Part shown: piece by piece, positions 38,101 to 47,500 of the stretch
Numbering within the stretch: the first letter of the stretch is position 1
How the letters are laid out: every line of letters begins with the position of its first letter
NCBI GenBank assembly: GCA_037389465.1
Contig: JAZARR010000250.1
Span: 2,542,001-2,606,000, forward strand
Reading direction: 5' to 3'
Source: Baylisascaris procyonis
Taxonomy: Eukaryota; Nematoda; Chromadorea; Rhabditida; Ascarididae
DNA: 64,000 nucleotides
Made by a program: the position numbers and the translations under genes
Notes under the pieces: generated by a model
The model's input: the letters and a program-made list of their open reading frames with translations, nothing else
Databases searched by the model: none
What the model was told of the DNA's origin: nothing

Positions 38101-40902
38101 CTAATGGACCAAAATGATAGCGAACGAAGAGCATTGTAACCCTCTGTGAAATGCGTTTATTGCTTGTGAATTATTTTATGCAGGAGGGAATATGGATTTT
38201 CCTTCTCTAGTAATCTCTGAATAAGTCAGGAATAAAACCGAAAGGGCAATAACTGAGACTTCTGAGAATAGTCGAATTGAATATTCAATTGAAGAAATTA
38301 AAAGGAAATTTCGAACCTTGCATCCAATGTTTTACAAGCGTCATCAAATATTCTACGGTTCGTGGAATTTGGATTTTTAAATTACTGAATGGTCAGATTG
38401 GTAGAGTACTGACAATAATCGTAGAAAAATGCTTTTCATTCCGGTTCTCGCTAAGTGATAAGTTCAGCTCTTGTAAGTTAATAGCGCCAAATTTTTTCCG
38501 TTGTTCCTTTTTACATCCCCTTCTCTCATTTCTACCTAGAGGCAGTCGAAAAAGATCCGATGGGCGCAAGATCTGAACTTTAATATGATAAGAGGCGAAC
38601 GATGCCGGTAATGCATGGGCAACATAATTCAGAGCATATCCTTAAACAAGAACTCATAATTTACAAACTGTACCAGAGAGTTTTGCTAGTGGATCACGTT
38701 CCGCAATGGCCAATTTTAGCATAGTTTATTCTGGAAGAAATATGTAAGACAATTTTCTGAATGAGAAAATCAATAGATTGTCTCAACACTAATATTAAAA
38801 CTCTTCAGAGTCACCAAGCGAACCACTCAGCTCTGAAGCGGCTGTTGATAGGCTGAGGGGTACGATAACGAGCGCACTAAAAGATCATTGCTGTAGTGTA
38901 TCGCCGCCGCACACCAAAAAGCTTCAAACAATTATCTCTCAGGTTGTTGTTTCTTAAGTGATCTATTTATTCACTAAAGTAATTATTGAGATTTATTTAG
39001 CCTCATATTAGCATAAATTCTTTTATCGATAACATTTGCATTCATAAATGTACACATCTTAGTGGAAATATGCAAATTGCGTATATAAACTGTTGTGGCG
39101 TTTTGCATCTTCCTTCTTTTAAAAATGTCCCTTCTCTCTAAATGACGAATCTATGTTAAGCTCAGAATTCTTGAGAGATTTTCCCGCCCTAAAACCTTAC
39201 AATTTTCTTCGGATTTTATCATTTGTCATACATCGAAAAGAAATGTTGAATGGTTTTCAATTTTCTCGTGGCGTTGAAAAATTCACGAACTTCATATCAA
39301 TGATTTTCTGATATTTGTGTTGAAAAGTGAGAAAATATTAGCGTTAGAAGAATAGTGTAAAAATACGATTCAATTTTCATTTGACATGCTTCAGTGGGAA
39401 CATGCATGAAGTATCGTTTATGCTTACTACCTCTTGAGAATGCACATAATCAGCAATGCTCACTATTTCAAATCTACGTTATTATCTCTCGTCTTCTAGT
39501 TTTTAAGAGAATTTTTTTTTGCCGACAATTATATTAGTGCATGAAACGATAAAATTTTCAAAAGTAACCGTAGAATATTTAATGGCTATTTTGAATAAGT
39601 GACCTATTCACGAAATATCACTTCTATTTAATGCCTTTTGTCATTTTCTTTATGGAAATGTTATCGATCCCCATTACAATGAGAACAAATAGGAGTGTTG
39701 AACAATGTTAAATGTTCAACACGATATTGGCAATTGTACCTCTTAGCACTTCTTTCAACCATTTGAGATTATTTCGAAATAGTTTTTTTTTGAAAGAAAA
39801 GACTAAATTTTGAAAAGATTCCAGCTGTATAGAATGCCTTTCCAGCGTTAGCTAAACGATACCGATGCATTTCATATATTATGCGCATTTTGAATAAATA
39901 TGCGATTGAATTTTTTAAAAGATTTTTTTGCTCTACTGCTAGGTCCAGAGAATAAAATTCGGCGGCAACAATCATTTTCTATAAGAATGAAAATTGCGGG
40001 AAGGTGCACTTTGTTAGTGATATGCAGCTTAGCTTCCAATAAGATCAGGTCGCGGCGGGTTATTTATATCGCTCAAAAGTTGCCCATGAAGATTTTTCAC
40101 ACAGTTTGTAAAGGGTACCAATTACAATGAGATCGAAATTTTTGAAAGACGGTTGCAAATGTTGTGAAACAAACAGCAACCCTCAATTACACTACAAATA
40201 CTTATTGAAGTAAGCGAAGCAATGAGATAAAACAAGTAGTAAAATATGCAATAAGAAGCAGCGCGACGTGTATTTTCCAATTCTGCTGAGAAATTTGTAT
40301 TTTTTGCTCTTTTTTTTCGCAATTTTTGCAACTATATAGAACAATTTCTTCTTCATTTTATGAGCAGTTATTTTGCCGTTATAGTATGTAATTTTCGAAA
40401 GCGGTGCAAGAAATGCCTAAAATAGCCAGAGGGGTGACAGTGAAGATTCATCTCCCCAAAAGCAATCAAAATCCAACCCTTTCATCTGTTGATAAAACTT
40501 CACTCCTATGAACTCTCACAATAGAAAATTTGTGCCATAGACACGAGTAAGTGTAACCTTCGAAATTATATAACACGAATATTCGACTATTTTTTGTTGC
40601 CGGCATCAAATTTTTGCAGAAATTTGAAGATGTAACAGTGTCATGTTTTTTTTTTATTCAAGGAAAACATTTTACATGAGGCTGTGAATCTCAAAGCGCT
40701 ATCATGGAAGAAATTACAATAAGTGTTCATTCAGGTAGAAGCATTCGCAAAATTCGAGCATTTGGGAGCTGAAGTACTAAATGCATGCATAGCGGCTGGT
40801 GTCCAACTTCCGGTACGGATCAATGGCGTTCTATTACGCTCGGGTCAACAACCATCCACTTCTACCAAAATGGATTTCGGTGAATTTCCATTCTGCCCAT
40901 AA
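6843..40902 (+). CDS. nhr-6: NR4A-family nuclear receptor (nhr-6/Nurr1-like), 16-exon model
   Basis: Ligand-independent orphan nuclear receptor of the NR4A (NGFI-B/Nurr1/NOR1, fly HR38, worm NHR-6) family: a nuclear transcription factor whose relatives bind the NBRE octamer AAAGGTCA as monomers. Seen: both C4 zinc fingers (P-box CEGCKGFF, second finger ending CQYCRFQKC), the GMVKEVVR...GRRGRLPSK extension diagnostic of NR4A, a hinge with [16 protein letters not shown], and an LBD with FVEKIPG...EISQSD and ALKDH signatures. The model joins 6843-6911, 7950-8141, ~8835-8919, 15481-15543, 15761-15876, 27788-27966, 31202-31338, 34027-34117, 34569(or 34587)-34664, 34944-35106, 35725-35854, 36353-36513, 36982(or 36997)-37160, 37571-37752, 38809-38942, 40735-40902. 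All phases agree and it predicts about 714 residues; vertebrate Nurr1 has about 600. The DBD/LBD exons are near certain. The exons before 27788 rest on splice sites, phase and composition, and could in part be isoform-specific. Confidence 0.85.
7950..8141 (+). CDS. nhr-6: Candidate exon 2 of the receptor, N-terminal region
   Basis: Bounded by CTTCTTTTGCAG|AGT and TCT|GTAAGT, both strong sites. It encodes 64 complete codons, phase 0 at both ends, beginning [13 protein letters not shown] and ending [13 protein letters not shown]. The Ser/Thr-rich middle ([15 protein letters not shown]) resembles a disordered transactivation region. No known domain is recognised. It lies 1.04 kb after exon 1. 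The quality of both splice sites makes this the best supported of the upstream exons, although its membership of this gene rather than a separate one is inferred. Confidence 0.5.
8835..8919 (+). CDS. nhr-6: Candidate exon 3, possible alternative start ([11 protein letters not shown])
   Basis: The certain part is the 3' end: [16 protein letters not shown] then GAAG|GTATTA, leaving one base (phase 1). This joins perfectly to exon 4, which starts with the other two bases of a Gly codon. The 5' limit is uncertain: TTTAAG at 8834 and GTGTAG at 8828 both give phase 0 as needed after exon 2, but neither has a pyrimidine tract. The ATG at 8871 could alternatively be the true start of a shorter isoform, with the preceding sequence as leader. 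Confidence 0.45.
10562..10813 (+). other. Cysteine-rich open frame in a GC-richer island
   Basis: An 84-codon frame whose second half is cysteine-rich: ten Cys in 76 residues, with [19 protein letters not shown] at its core. G+C is about 43% against roughly a third around it. The ECC...C spacing recalls the end of activin/BMP-receptor type three-finger ectodomains, but the remaining cysteine pattern does not match well enough to call. There is no good ATG near the start and no flanking strong splice pair, so it may be a relic or an orphan exon. Confidence 0.25.
10850..10925 (+). pseudogene. tRNA-like sequence (degenerate tRNA or tRNA-derived SINE head)
   Basis: The stretch AGCTTAATCTGTTAGAGCA is a near-normal D-arm/A-box (stem GCTT/GAGC), followed by TCTGCCCAGAAAGTGAA as an imperfect anticodon arm and GGTCAGGGGGCTTTCATCC as a degenerate B-box/T-arm. 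The acceptor stem does not close cleanly and T33 is replaced by C, so it is not a working tRNA. Confidence 0.35.
11039..11218. repeat. (TA)n microsatellite with duplicated 29-bp flank
   Basis: TA tract 11039-11117, a 29-base unit beginning GCATGCAGAATCTCAGACCA at 11118-11146, a second TA tract 11147-11189, then an exact second copy of the unit at 11190-11218. The arrangement is a tandem duplication of (TA)n plus flank. Confidence 0.95.
14961..14968. promoter_or_regulatory. Perfect CRE palindrome (TGACGTCA)
   Basis: Exact full-site cAMP response element 512 bases upstream of exon 4. NR4A genes in vertebrates are immediate-early genes driven by CREB through such sites; activity here is inferred. 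Confidence 0.35.
15481..15543 (+). CDS. nhr-6: Candidate exon 4, N-terminal region
   Basis: AAAATTTCAG precedes 15481; the exon ends GCTTCAG|GTTTGC. It reads (G)[20 protein letters not shown](G), entering in phase 1 and leaving in phase 1. The other frame open here ([10 protein letters not shown]...) runs into a stop in the next exon, which supports the chosen frame. Separated from exon 3 by a 6.6 kb intron. Confidence 0.5.
15761..15876 (+). CDS. nhr-6: Candidate exon 5, charged segment ([17 protein letters not shown])
   Basis: Flanked by TTTTCTTTTCAG and CCACAG|GTGAGG, both strong. It gives 38 codons after the split Gly: first a Gly/Lys/Glu-rich stretch, then an amphipathic, probably helical run [19 protein letters not shown]. 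It ends in phase 0, as required by the next exon 11.9 kb downstream. The helix could be an activation or dimer contact; no known motif is recognised. Confidence 0.6.
20950..21580 (+). mobile_element. Decayed non-LTR retrotransposon reverse-transcriptase fragment
   Basis: Read across frame breaks on the plus strand, several RT landmarks appear in the right order: NYRRILLLS (usual NYRGISLL), [20 protein letters not shown] (usual SEKQAGFRPGYSTTDHI), [10 protein letters not shown] (usual LFLAFVDYEKAF), [17 protein letters not shown] (usual YADDIVLFS), and IDQFCHL...LSAGSGKFK (usual VDQFCYLGS...ISAGSAAFGKL). The catalytic YADD box has lost one Asp, there are in-frame stops, and the segments are closer together than in an intact RT, so it is dead with internal deletions. 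Family looks like an RTE/CR1-type LINE, but I cannot fix the clade. Confidence 0.65.
22944..23043. repeat. Imperfect GT/GTAT-rich microsatellite
   Basis: About 100 bases dominated by TGTG, TGTATG and TATGCG steps, interrupted throughout. Confidence 0.7.
24478..24563. repeat. Pyrimidine-rich tract
   Basis: Long run of CCTC, TTCC and CTCC steps with few purines on the plus strand; low complexity, possible triplex-forming DNA. Confidence 0.6.
26400..26474. repeat. Short degenerate tandem duplication
   Basis: GAACTTCATTTCCGTTTAGC at 26400 recurs as GAACTTCATTTCTGTTTGC at 26441, followed in both by an A/T-rich GATA...ATATTT tail; period about 41 bases. Confidence 0.6.
27788..27966 (+). CDS. nhr-6: N-terminal exon 6 ([17 protein letters not shown])
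   Basis: Starts after TTCTATAG, frame open from the first codon (ECQLSVSTT), with an internal Met at 27815 ([17 protein letters not shown]) that could begin a shorter isoform. It is rich in Ser, Pro, Gln, Thr and Tyr, like the AF-1 regions of NR4A proteins. Ends ACCGG|GTAATA in phase 2. Confidence 0.65.
27967..31201. other. 3.2 kb intron with a GC-richer segment at about 29.55-30.06 kb
   Basis: Intron between exons 6 and 7. The segment from about 29550 to 30060 is visibly richer in G+C and contains AGTGACGTTA (CRE half-site) near 29941, but no exon with the correct phases. It may be a regulatory element or an isoform-specific exon. Confidence 0.3.
31202..31338 (+). CDS. nhr-6: N-terminal exon 7, proline-rich
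   Basis: CTATTTCAG|G start, AACACGG|GTACGG end. The frame (phase 2 in, phase 1 out) reads [19 protein letters not shown], then more Pro/Phe/His. If unspliced the frame stops three codons later, so the donor is needed. Composition is typical of a receptor activation domain; the local G+C rise marks it clearly as coding. Confidence 0.7.
31339..34026. other. 2.7 kb intron (exon 7 to exon 8)
   Basis: AT-rich intron. Frames inside are short and low-complexity; no exon or repeat recognised. Confidence 0.5.
34027..34117 (+). CDS. nhr-6: N-terminal exon 8
   Basis: AAACTTCAG|GTCATG start and GTTAAG|GTGAGG end. Phase 1 in, phase 2 out; reads (G)[18 protein letters not shown] followed by a Ser/Arg-rich tail. 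Strong donor and acceptor. Confidence 0.7.
34354..34361. promoter_or_regulatory. Second perfect CRE palindrome (TGACGTCA)
   Basis: Located in the 451-base intron upstream of exon 9 and about 590 bases before the DBD exon. A position suited to an internal promoter for a short DBD/LBD isoform, but only the motif itself is seen. Confidence 0.3.
34569..34664 (+). CDS. nhr-6: N-terminal exon 9, Ser/Gly/Pro-rich; 5' edge uncertain
   Basis: The donor TTCAG|GTACGT at 34665 is good and leaves phase 2. The protein reads [20 protein letters not shown] and continues to ANLVRF. Two acceptors keep the required frame: TTAAG at 34568 and GGTAG at 34586, differing by six codons. Neither has a pyrimidine tract. 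The frame is open further upstream (to about 34495), but no AG there fits the phase. Confidence 0.6.
34944..35106 (+). CDS. nhr-6: Exon 10: first zinc finger of the NR4A DNA-binding domain
   Basis: Entry at TTCTTTAG|C (34943/34944) gives phase 2 and reads [12 protein letters not shown], an Ala/Gln linker, then [30 protein letters not shown]. All four zinc-binding cysteines of finger I and the P-box CEGCKGFF are intact. The exon stops after GFFK at AAG|GTAACT (phase 0). The frame extends open to 34869, where another in-phase AG exists, but TTTAAG there is a poorer acceptor and the added residues look non-coding. Confidence 0.9.
35725..35854 (+). CDS. nhr-6: Exon 11: second zinc finger of the NR4A DNA-binding domain
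   Basis: ATATTTCAG|AGA start; GAAG|GTAATC end (phase 1). Reads [43 protein letters not shown]. The four cysteines of finger II and the D-box spacing are intact, with near-identity to vertebrate NR4A sequence over this stretch. Confidence 0.95.
36353..36513 (+). CDS. nhr-6: Exon 12: NR4A A-box (GRRGRLPSK) and hinge
   Basis: ACACTTCAG|TG start completes Val to give [19 protein letters not shown]. The RGR motif is what NR4A monomers use to read the A/T bases 5' of the half-site. The hinge [20 protein letters not shown] parallels the vertebrate PPSPP...SALVRAH segment. Ends TTT|GTAAGT, phase 0. Confidence 0.95.
36982..37160 (+). CDS. nhr-6: Exon 13: LBD helices 1-5, two in-frame tandem acceptors
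   Basis: Reads [14 protein letters not shown], then [15 protein letters not shown] and [10 protein letters not shown], aligning with the vertebrate WAEKIPGF...LRLAYR LBD signature. Two acceptors, AAATTTTCAG at 36981 and TTCTTGCAG at 36996, are 15 bases apart and both keep phase 0; the upstream choice adds SLFLQ. Ends CAATCG|GTAAAA, phase 2. Confidence 0.92.
37571..37752 (+). CDS. nhr-6: Exon 14: LBD middle helices
   Basis: AACAATTTCAG|A start completes Arg; ends GCTG|GTAATT, phase 1. Reads [17 protein letters not shown], then [20 protein letters not shown]. The last part corresponds to the ISAFSCIAALAMV helix of vertebrate NR4A. Confidence 0.93.
38809..38942 (+). CDS. nhr-6: Exon 15: LBD helices 9-10
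   Basis: ACTCTTCAG|AG start, CTCTCAG|GTTGTT end (phase 0). Reads [41 protein letters not shown]. The ALKDH motif matches the vertebrate NR4A CLKDH. The donor GTTGTT is unusual, but the phase and the homology of the next exon support it. Confidence 0.9.
38943..40734. other. 1.8 kb intron before the last coding exon
   Basis: AT-rich; nothing recognised apart from poly-T runs. Confidence 0.5.
40735..40902 (+). CDS. nhr-6: Exon 16: LBD C-terminus and stop
   Basis: TTCATTCAG|GTA start, TAA at 40900-40902. Reads [34 protein letters not shown], then a Ser/Thr/Gln spacer and the end [10 protein letters not shown]. This parallels the vertebrate helix-11/12 region LVPPPAIIDKLFLDTLPF, with a longer and divergent AF-2: an insertion of about 15 residues and no clear acidic LxxL-type core, except the terminal GEFPF. 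Confidence 0.9.
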   Translation, partial: VEAFAKFEHLGAEVLNACIAAGVQLPVRINGVLLRSGQQPSTSTKMDFGEFPFCP

Positions 40903-41510
40903 AGTGGATTCGTCATTTGCGCCCAACACCGCTCTAAAACATCGCAGGAGCTCCTTCCTTAATAGTCAAGTATTTAAAGTATTTTCCTAGAACGCACTAC
41001 GAAAATCCATAAGCTGCCGCCCGTAATCGAATATTCTGAATAATCTCTTCGATCTTTGAGCTTGCTGTCATGAAGGATTTCAAGGCAAGAAACTTCAACT
41101 GTTCAAGTGATCTTCTATTGGTTTCTTTCGATTATAAGTTATGATCATATCGCGATAGAGCAATGTGTACTACTAAAGGCAACTATCGATATATTCGACT
41201 TCTGCCTACCGAACATTACGGAATGTTGAAAAAATTTCAAACTCTTGAATCTCATTTTGAATTAAACTTTTGGTGAAAATTTTGAATCAAACTTTTGAAT
41301 CTCGAATCTTTTCGGCCTCGAATTGTAAAGAACGATCTTCGTAGACCAATCAAGCTCCAGTCAAGTCATAAAATCTAAACTTCTCTTTATGCTATAGCAC
41401 CCATTAAATTTGGTAGCAGAAGGGTGTCGCACATTTTGCAGCTTTGCGTCGGAGCGTGATTTGCTTATGGTCTTACGAACAGATGCTCAATAAATCTGAG
41501 TGGTCAATTA
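40903..41510 (+). other. 3' UTR of the receptor with first AATAAA
   Basis: After the stop codon the first canonical AATAAA on the plus strand is at 41489-41494, about 590 bases downstream; variants ATTAAA occur near 41260 and 41404. The end of the transcript is therefore placed between about 41270 and 41510. No other feature is visible. Confidence 0.4.
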
Positions 41511-44500
41511 GAGCTGAAAATTTTAAAGTCATCGACAACAATTGAACCAATGTTCTGAAGCTAGAGGTCGGTATTCGAAAGGCTAAACTATAATTTTTGA
41601 TAAACTGAATGTTGATTGTTACGAGTCTAGTAGATCTCTTCGGCTAATTAATTAATCAAAAACTCATCGAGGAGAGAAGTATGATCAACAAGAAATTTTT
41701 CTTGTCTTCTTTTCAGTGATTCGTTATAGGTATATTTATAAGATGATACCGCGATGCTATAGGTTAGAGGATTTTAAAGGATTTTAGAGCTGTACGTTGC
41801 AAATTTTTGCATTGTAGAAATAAAAATTTGTGTACGTAAATGACAGAAATAGGTTCCACATTGTCACTCATTACTAAGCGATGTGCTGAAAAAGCCGGCT
41901 TATTGATTCGAAAATGTCAAATTGTAGAAATTGGATGCATTCATTCGAACAGTTAGATGCTTATTTACAAACAGCATAAACAACAGTAAAACCAATAAAG
42001 ACTTTCGGATTTATTTGCACACAAGCGGAAATTGAATATAGCGTTTCGATGTGTGTTACTGTTGTTTTGCTTGCACTCTATATTTCATTTCCTATTCCTC
42101 TCATATGTGTGTGATGTCTTCTTTATAAATAATTTTCTAAACAAAGACGAGTAAAGAAGGTATATTGAGCAATTGATAGCAACAAAACAATATTATAATA
42201 TTAATTAGCTTGCTTCAAACAATCAGAATTACTTCCTGCTTTAAATAAAATTTTCAATAGTATAGTAATGCGTTGATTGATAAATGCTGCATATTTTAAA
42301 GATTCGTTTCGATTCTCAGATTATTAAATCTGAACCTTGGATGATTCTGAAAGCGTTATATTTTTTTGAAATGAGAATAGAACAAGAATTAAGAGAGTAA
42401 ATTCCACTATAGTGCTAAAGAAATGGAAACGAAATTTCAGATGAAATTTGAAAAGGTAATTACTGCAGTTGTTTTCTATTTGTTACCAAAGGATGTGAAC
42501 TTTTCATCGTTGTTCATATATGCCTTCGATATCGCCCAATTTGAATAGATTTCCTATCATATGTTTTCGTCGAATAGAGAATTAAATGGTAACTTAGGCA
42601 GTAGTATGTGTGTATTTGCGTGTTGAAGCACTTTTGTGACCAAATTTGCTCCAAAGTGTGCATATTCTTACATTTCTCATGTGCTTTGCTATGTCTAACT
42701 TATTACTTGTTCAAAAAATTCGTGTACCAAATTGCTATTTTTCAGATGAAATAAAAAAATATGACCTATTCATATAAATGCAGTAATACTTTTACTAAAT
42801 TGCATCGAAATTTTTTTTTAAAACAAGTCTTTTTGAACCATCAAAAATGATAAACAACGAAATATTCACCGGGGATTGCGATCTCCATCAATAAATAATG
42901 TTATAAATGGAACTAATGATATGAAGAATTGTATTTAATTGAGCAAACGAAGTTAAAATCCAGTTTGTGTCCAAATGCTGGTTTCTTCAAAAACTTTCTG
43001 CTTGCTTTGGGCTAGAAACCATTTAAAACTTGTCTCTTTTGACTTATAAAAAATAATGTGCAAAAAATAATTTTCGTTGCATGCAAAAATCGTTTTCAAC
43101 AACAAAATACAGCGAAGTGAAGTTTGCGAGGCTTCCTTTCAAATTTTGTAAGATACCTTTGAGCGTACACTCGATAAGCGATTGTATAACTGGCAACAAG
43201 TTCGTGAAAATGCATCGAAATCAATTTAATGCAATTCGAAAAGATATTGAACCGAAATATAGAAACAACAGTTCTATCAAGCATCATATGATGCCAATGA
43301 GGTTGTACTGAGTACTTTATATAGGTGAGCGACTATCACGACTAGTGCGAAGGCAGACAGGCATCAATGATCGGAGTGGAAGGATGAGTTAAGCACCCTT
43401 CAGAGAACAGGAAGACACTAGAGAAAAGGATAGCGATATTAAAGTTAGCACATATATTCATCTGAAGGCAGACTCATTCCTGCTGTTCCATCTTAGTAAA
43501 AAGATTTGTTCGAGCTCTACAGATTTTGGGTACAATTACGACCGGAAATACGCTAATTCACCAATACGCTCTATTTGATAGGCAAAATAGATATTAACGA
43601 ACAAACGACGAGAATGGGAAAGTAAATAATTGTATTCCCTAGGAAATTGGCATTATATCACATTACATTACACAGCTCAATAAATAAGTTCGACAACAAT
43701 TGGAAATTTACTCTGAAATTTATAGGTGAGTATAAATCTAAGAGGCAATTAAGATTTTTCGAGTTTTTTCATCTATTTTTGCCGTTTAGTTGAATGAATC
43801 TGCAATGCAAATCACCTGATGAATTATTGCAATTCTTCATCAACAAAACTTCAGTATACCAATAAAGCTGCTTTAATTTTGCAAACCAACTAGATGTGTT
43901 GCAAAAATTGCAATGCTTTTCAACAGTTTCTTCCGTTGCATAATACGCAGCGAGCAGTTATTTAGTCGATTCACAAATCTGAACATTTTCAGCTAAGCAC
44001 ACTCACCGTGAACTATTTAAGCAAATATTGTAAATTCTGCAAACATGCATGAAAAGATCTGAAATATCCAAGTGCTTAAGAATAGAATTTTGGAACATTA
44101 AGGATTAAAACAAAAATTAGCGCTAAGGTATAGCTCTAAACGGTATAGCGTTAAATGTAGGATTGAATTTCACAGTAGAGACTAGACGATAAAAATTTAT
44201 TTCGGAAGTAAGAGTTATGAGCTACTTCGATCACAACCTCCATTTAAAAAATTCATTTTTAATCAGCAACAAAATATTCATCTCAAATTGAGGGATTTTA
44301 AATAAGCCGAAGAGCAAAACAATAGCACACTCCTCTCATCTATTCATAAAACTACAGCAAGCACCGTACCATTATGCATAAAGCTGAATATTTTTCTTTT
44401 GAAGTAGTCGACAAGAGAAGTCATGAGAATAAAACGACACTCATCCCACTCATATCGTTCATGTAACAGACAATGTAACATGACCGATACCATTCTGATC

Positions 44501-47500
44501 TATTGCCAGATGGCAATCACTGTTTGAAGCTATTTGAAGCTATCGATGATGGAGACAATGAATGAGGGATAAACTTTAATTGCGATAAGATGAGGATATT
44601 GCATCGGTAAAGATCTTTCGCAAAATATATTTTCATATGAATGACAGTTAATTACAAAGTTTTAGAATCCTGGGATGATCTTTGAAAGTTTTTCATATCT
44701 ATGCGACGTCTACATTAAGCCATCTCTAGAATGGAGCAAATTCGTCCATCGCTGTGCGTTTGCATAGCTAAATTTTTTGTTAATATCTGCAATAGCCGGT
44801 TAAGAAGACACGAAAATATAAAACCATGGCACTTTTGAAGCGATCTTTGAAAAATTCATCTCTTTTTTACTTTGTTTCATTTATAATAGCTTCCTTGTTA
44901 CGTGATGGTTCATTGACATTCAAGTTCAGCTTAAATTGCACTCACCACTTTCGTGTAATGGAATGCACTAACGTCAAGCTAATATATCCGATCGAAAACA
45001 AAAGATGTAATCAATCCACTCATTGCAAATTCTCATCTGCGTTTTCAATAATTCAGATCTCATGATATGCTTCTTGATAACAATCTTGATAATCCGCAGA
45101 CGTCAGCGATAAAACATTGCAGGGCAAAAAGAATTGACCACTGTAATCATTTCCGAAATCTCACTATAATTAATTACCTTACATAATTTCTTTACTCCTC
45201 GCTGAATTATTCACAACATTAAAAACATATTGGGAGAGCAAGAAAGTTCGAAAATGGAACAAGTCCATCATTTTTTTGGGAATCCAGTCGAGATTTCGAC
45301 CGATTCCTAATTAGACATCACTCGATGCGAGCATTTCCCTCAGGCGGAAACGACGCGTAATCATTAGCAACACACGCTCATAACTATCCAATGCAGCTGA
45401 AATTAAGCAATTTGTTACGTTCGAAATTGACAGAAAAATTAGCTGTAAATGTTGTATATTTTTCGGCAAAGTTAAATGCTATCAATGAAATATATTTACT
45501 AATTTCTCATAAAAAATGTTCCCCAATAAAGAAATTTCATAACATTTTAGTCGTTATATTATTCTCGTAGAAAATTCTCTTATATCTTTGTTTCTTATCC
45601 CTTATCGAAGACAGCTTTCATGCATTTCACCACAACGTCAACAATGTAAACAAAGCCGGAATAAAAATTCCTTTCAACAAACAAGCGGGCTAAGAAATCT
45701 CCGAGAAAAGTTGACCGACAAAACACCCGAAGGATTCGCGAATGATTTCGGTCAGCAATATCAATGTTTCGAGGAAGTAGTATTAAGAAGGCTAAAGGAC
45801 TACTAAAGACGGATGAAAGGGAAGGAGGTGGGGTAAGAAAGGGGTTAGTAAATCTAGCAGATTTTGTTTCAAAACAAAACTATATGCAAATATGGGAAAT
45901 GCACTTTTACTGAGTCTGAACTTGAAATCTCCTAAGCTTTCACACTTGTCTTTCATTTAAGCTAGATGATGATGTTCCTGATGTTCTCTAAGTAGGTATT
46001 GGAGGGCAATAAAGGATTGGAGAACAGTGAAGGATCGAGTAGCAGGTTATGGTAATGTACATTCAAGCTGAGGTACTCGAATAGTTGAAGTACAAGTTGA
46101 GGTGCCTAACTTCATGAGAGGTACTCGAACAAATGCATGAAGTATGCGCGTCACTTTCTGTGAAGTACGACTTGAAAATTTCGACGTTATTTTTGCTCTC
46201 TTCTCGAATTTCGAATGAATTATTTGATTATCGCAAGAAGCGTACGCTAATTCGCTTGGAATTAGATTAGTTAAGCCGCTTACGCAAAGATCTTTGAATT
46301 ATTTGCGATTCGATGCAACATCTAGTTTGCCTCTTCTTCAACAATTTCACGCAGCAATTATATTAACGATTTCGCGATCGTTGAATGAATTCACCGATGC
46401 TAATTAATAGTTTCGAATATACTCATCGATTGTAGAAATTTTCATTCAGTGTTGATTTTCTCAGAAGTAACAATCAAAGAAACCTCACCTGGAACAAGAA
46501 GTCCTACCTGGAGCGTCAGCTTAAACCAGGTTTCTTCTTCTTCCGCTTCATTGTTTACTTAAGATCATCGTTGCTTATTTACGATCATATAACGTCGTAT
46601 AATGAAAGCACTGAACTAATTCACTAATTTCGTAAATTATACATGTCATTTTAAAATAAGTCGCATTCATCGATTGTGAACATACATCCCGTGTTGTCAG
46701 CGAAGTTGTAGATAGCATCATCTAATGTACTTCGTCCAATAATGGCTAATGAATTGCATGCTCTACTGCAATCAGTGATCGTCTTCATCCTTGCTGATCT
46801 CCCTTGCTGATCTCCTTTCCTATTTCAGAAGACATATAGTGTCTTCTTAGTGAAAGAAGTTAATTTGACAAAGACCTATTTGCTGACGGCATAATAATGG
46901 CGTAATGTTATTTGTTTACTTATATAATAAATCCCCACCAATTTCATCTAGCAGTAATGCTAGATGATTAAGTTTAAGAGAAACGGAAAATAGAATAAAT
47001 GCCAGTAATGGGGTCACCTCCCATAAAATTTAAAAGAACAAGCCAATGACTTTCAGAGGAATTAAATAGAGATCAATCAAAACTACTTCATTTATGACGC
47101 TTATTGCTAGGCTCTTATAATTTCTATTTGCTTCACTTAGATGAACTGTGACCATTAATTTCATAATACTATAATATTTTTAAGCGTGATATTGCATAAA
47201 TGGCTTTGTAAGCAATATAAGTAGCCACTTACGTCAGCATGCTGCGATCGAAGAGAATGTAAGTGTAGAACTGTCAACTCAACGATACAGGATAATGTTC
47301 AGGCTTGTATGTGGAAATGTGATATTGGAAGTGCTGTCCGATGTACTCTTCAAGAATACGAGATGTTTTTTTTTTGTGGAAATGCTTAACAAAGTTTCAC
47401 TCTTGCTGTATTGTTTTTCTGTATTGTTCGACGTTGTCTTCATAGTTCACATCCTGGCACGTAAATTTTTTTTTGGTGGTTGCTTGTGGGATAACTGATA

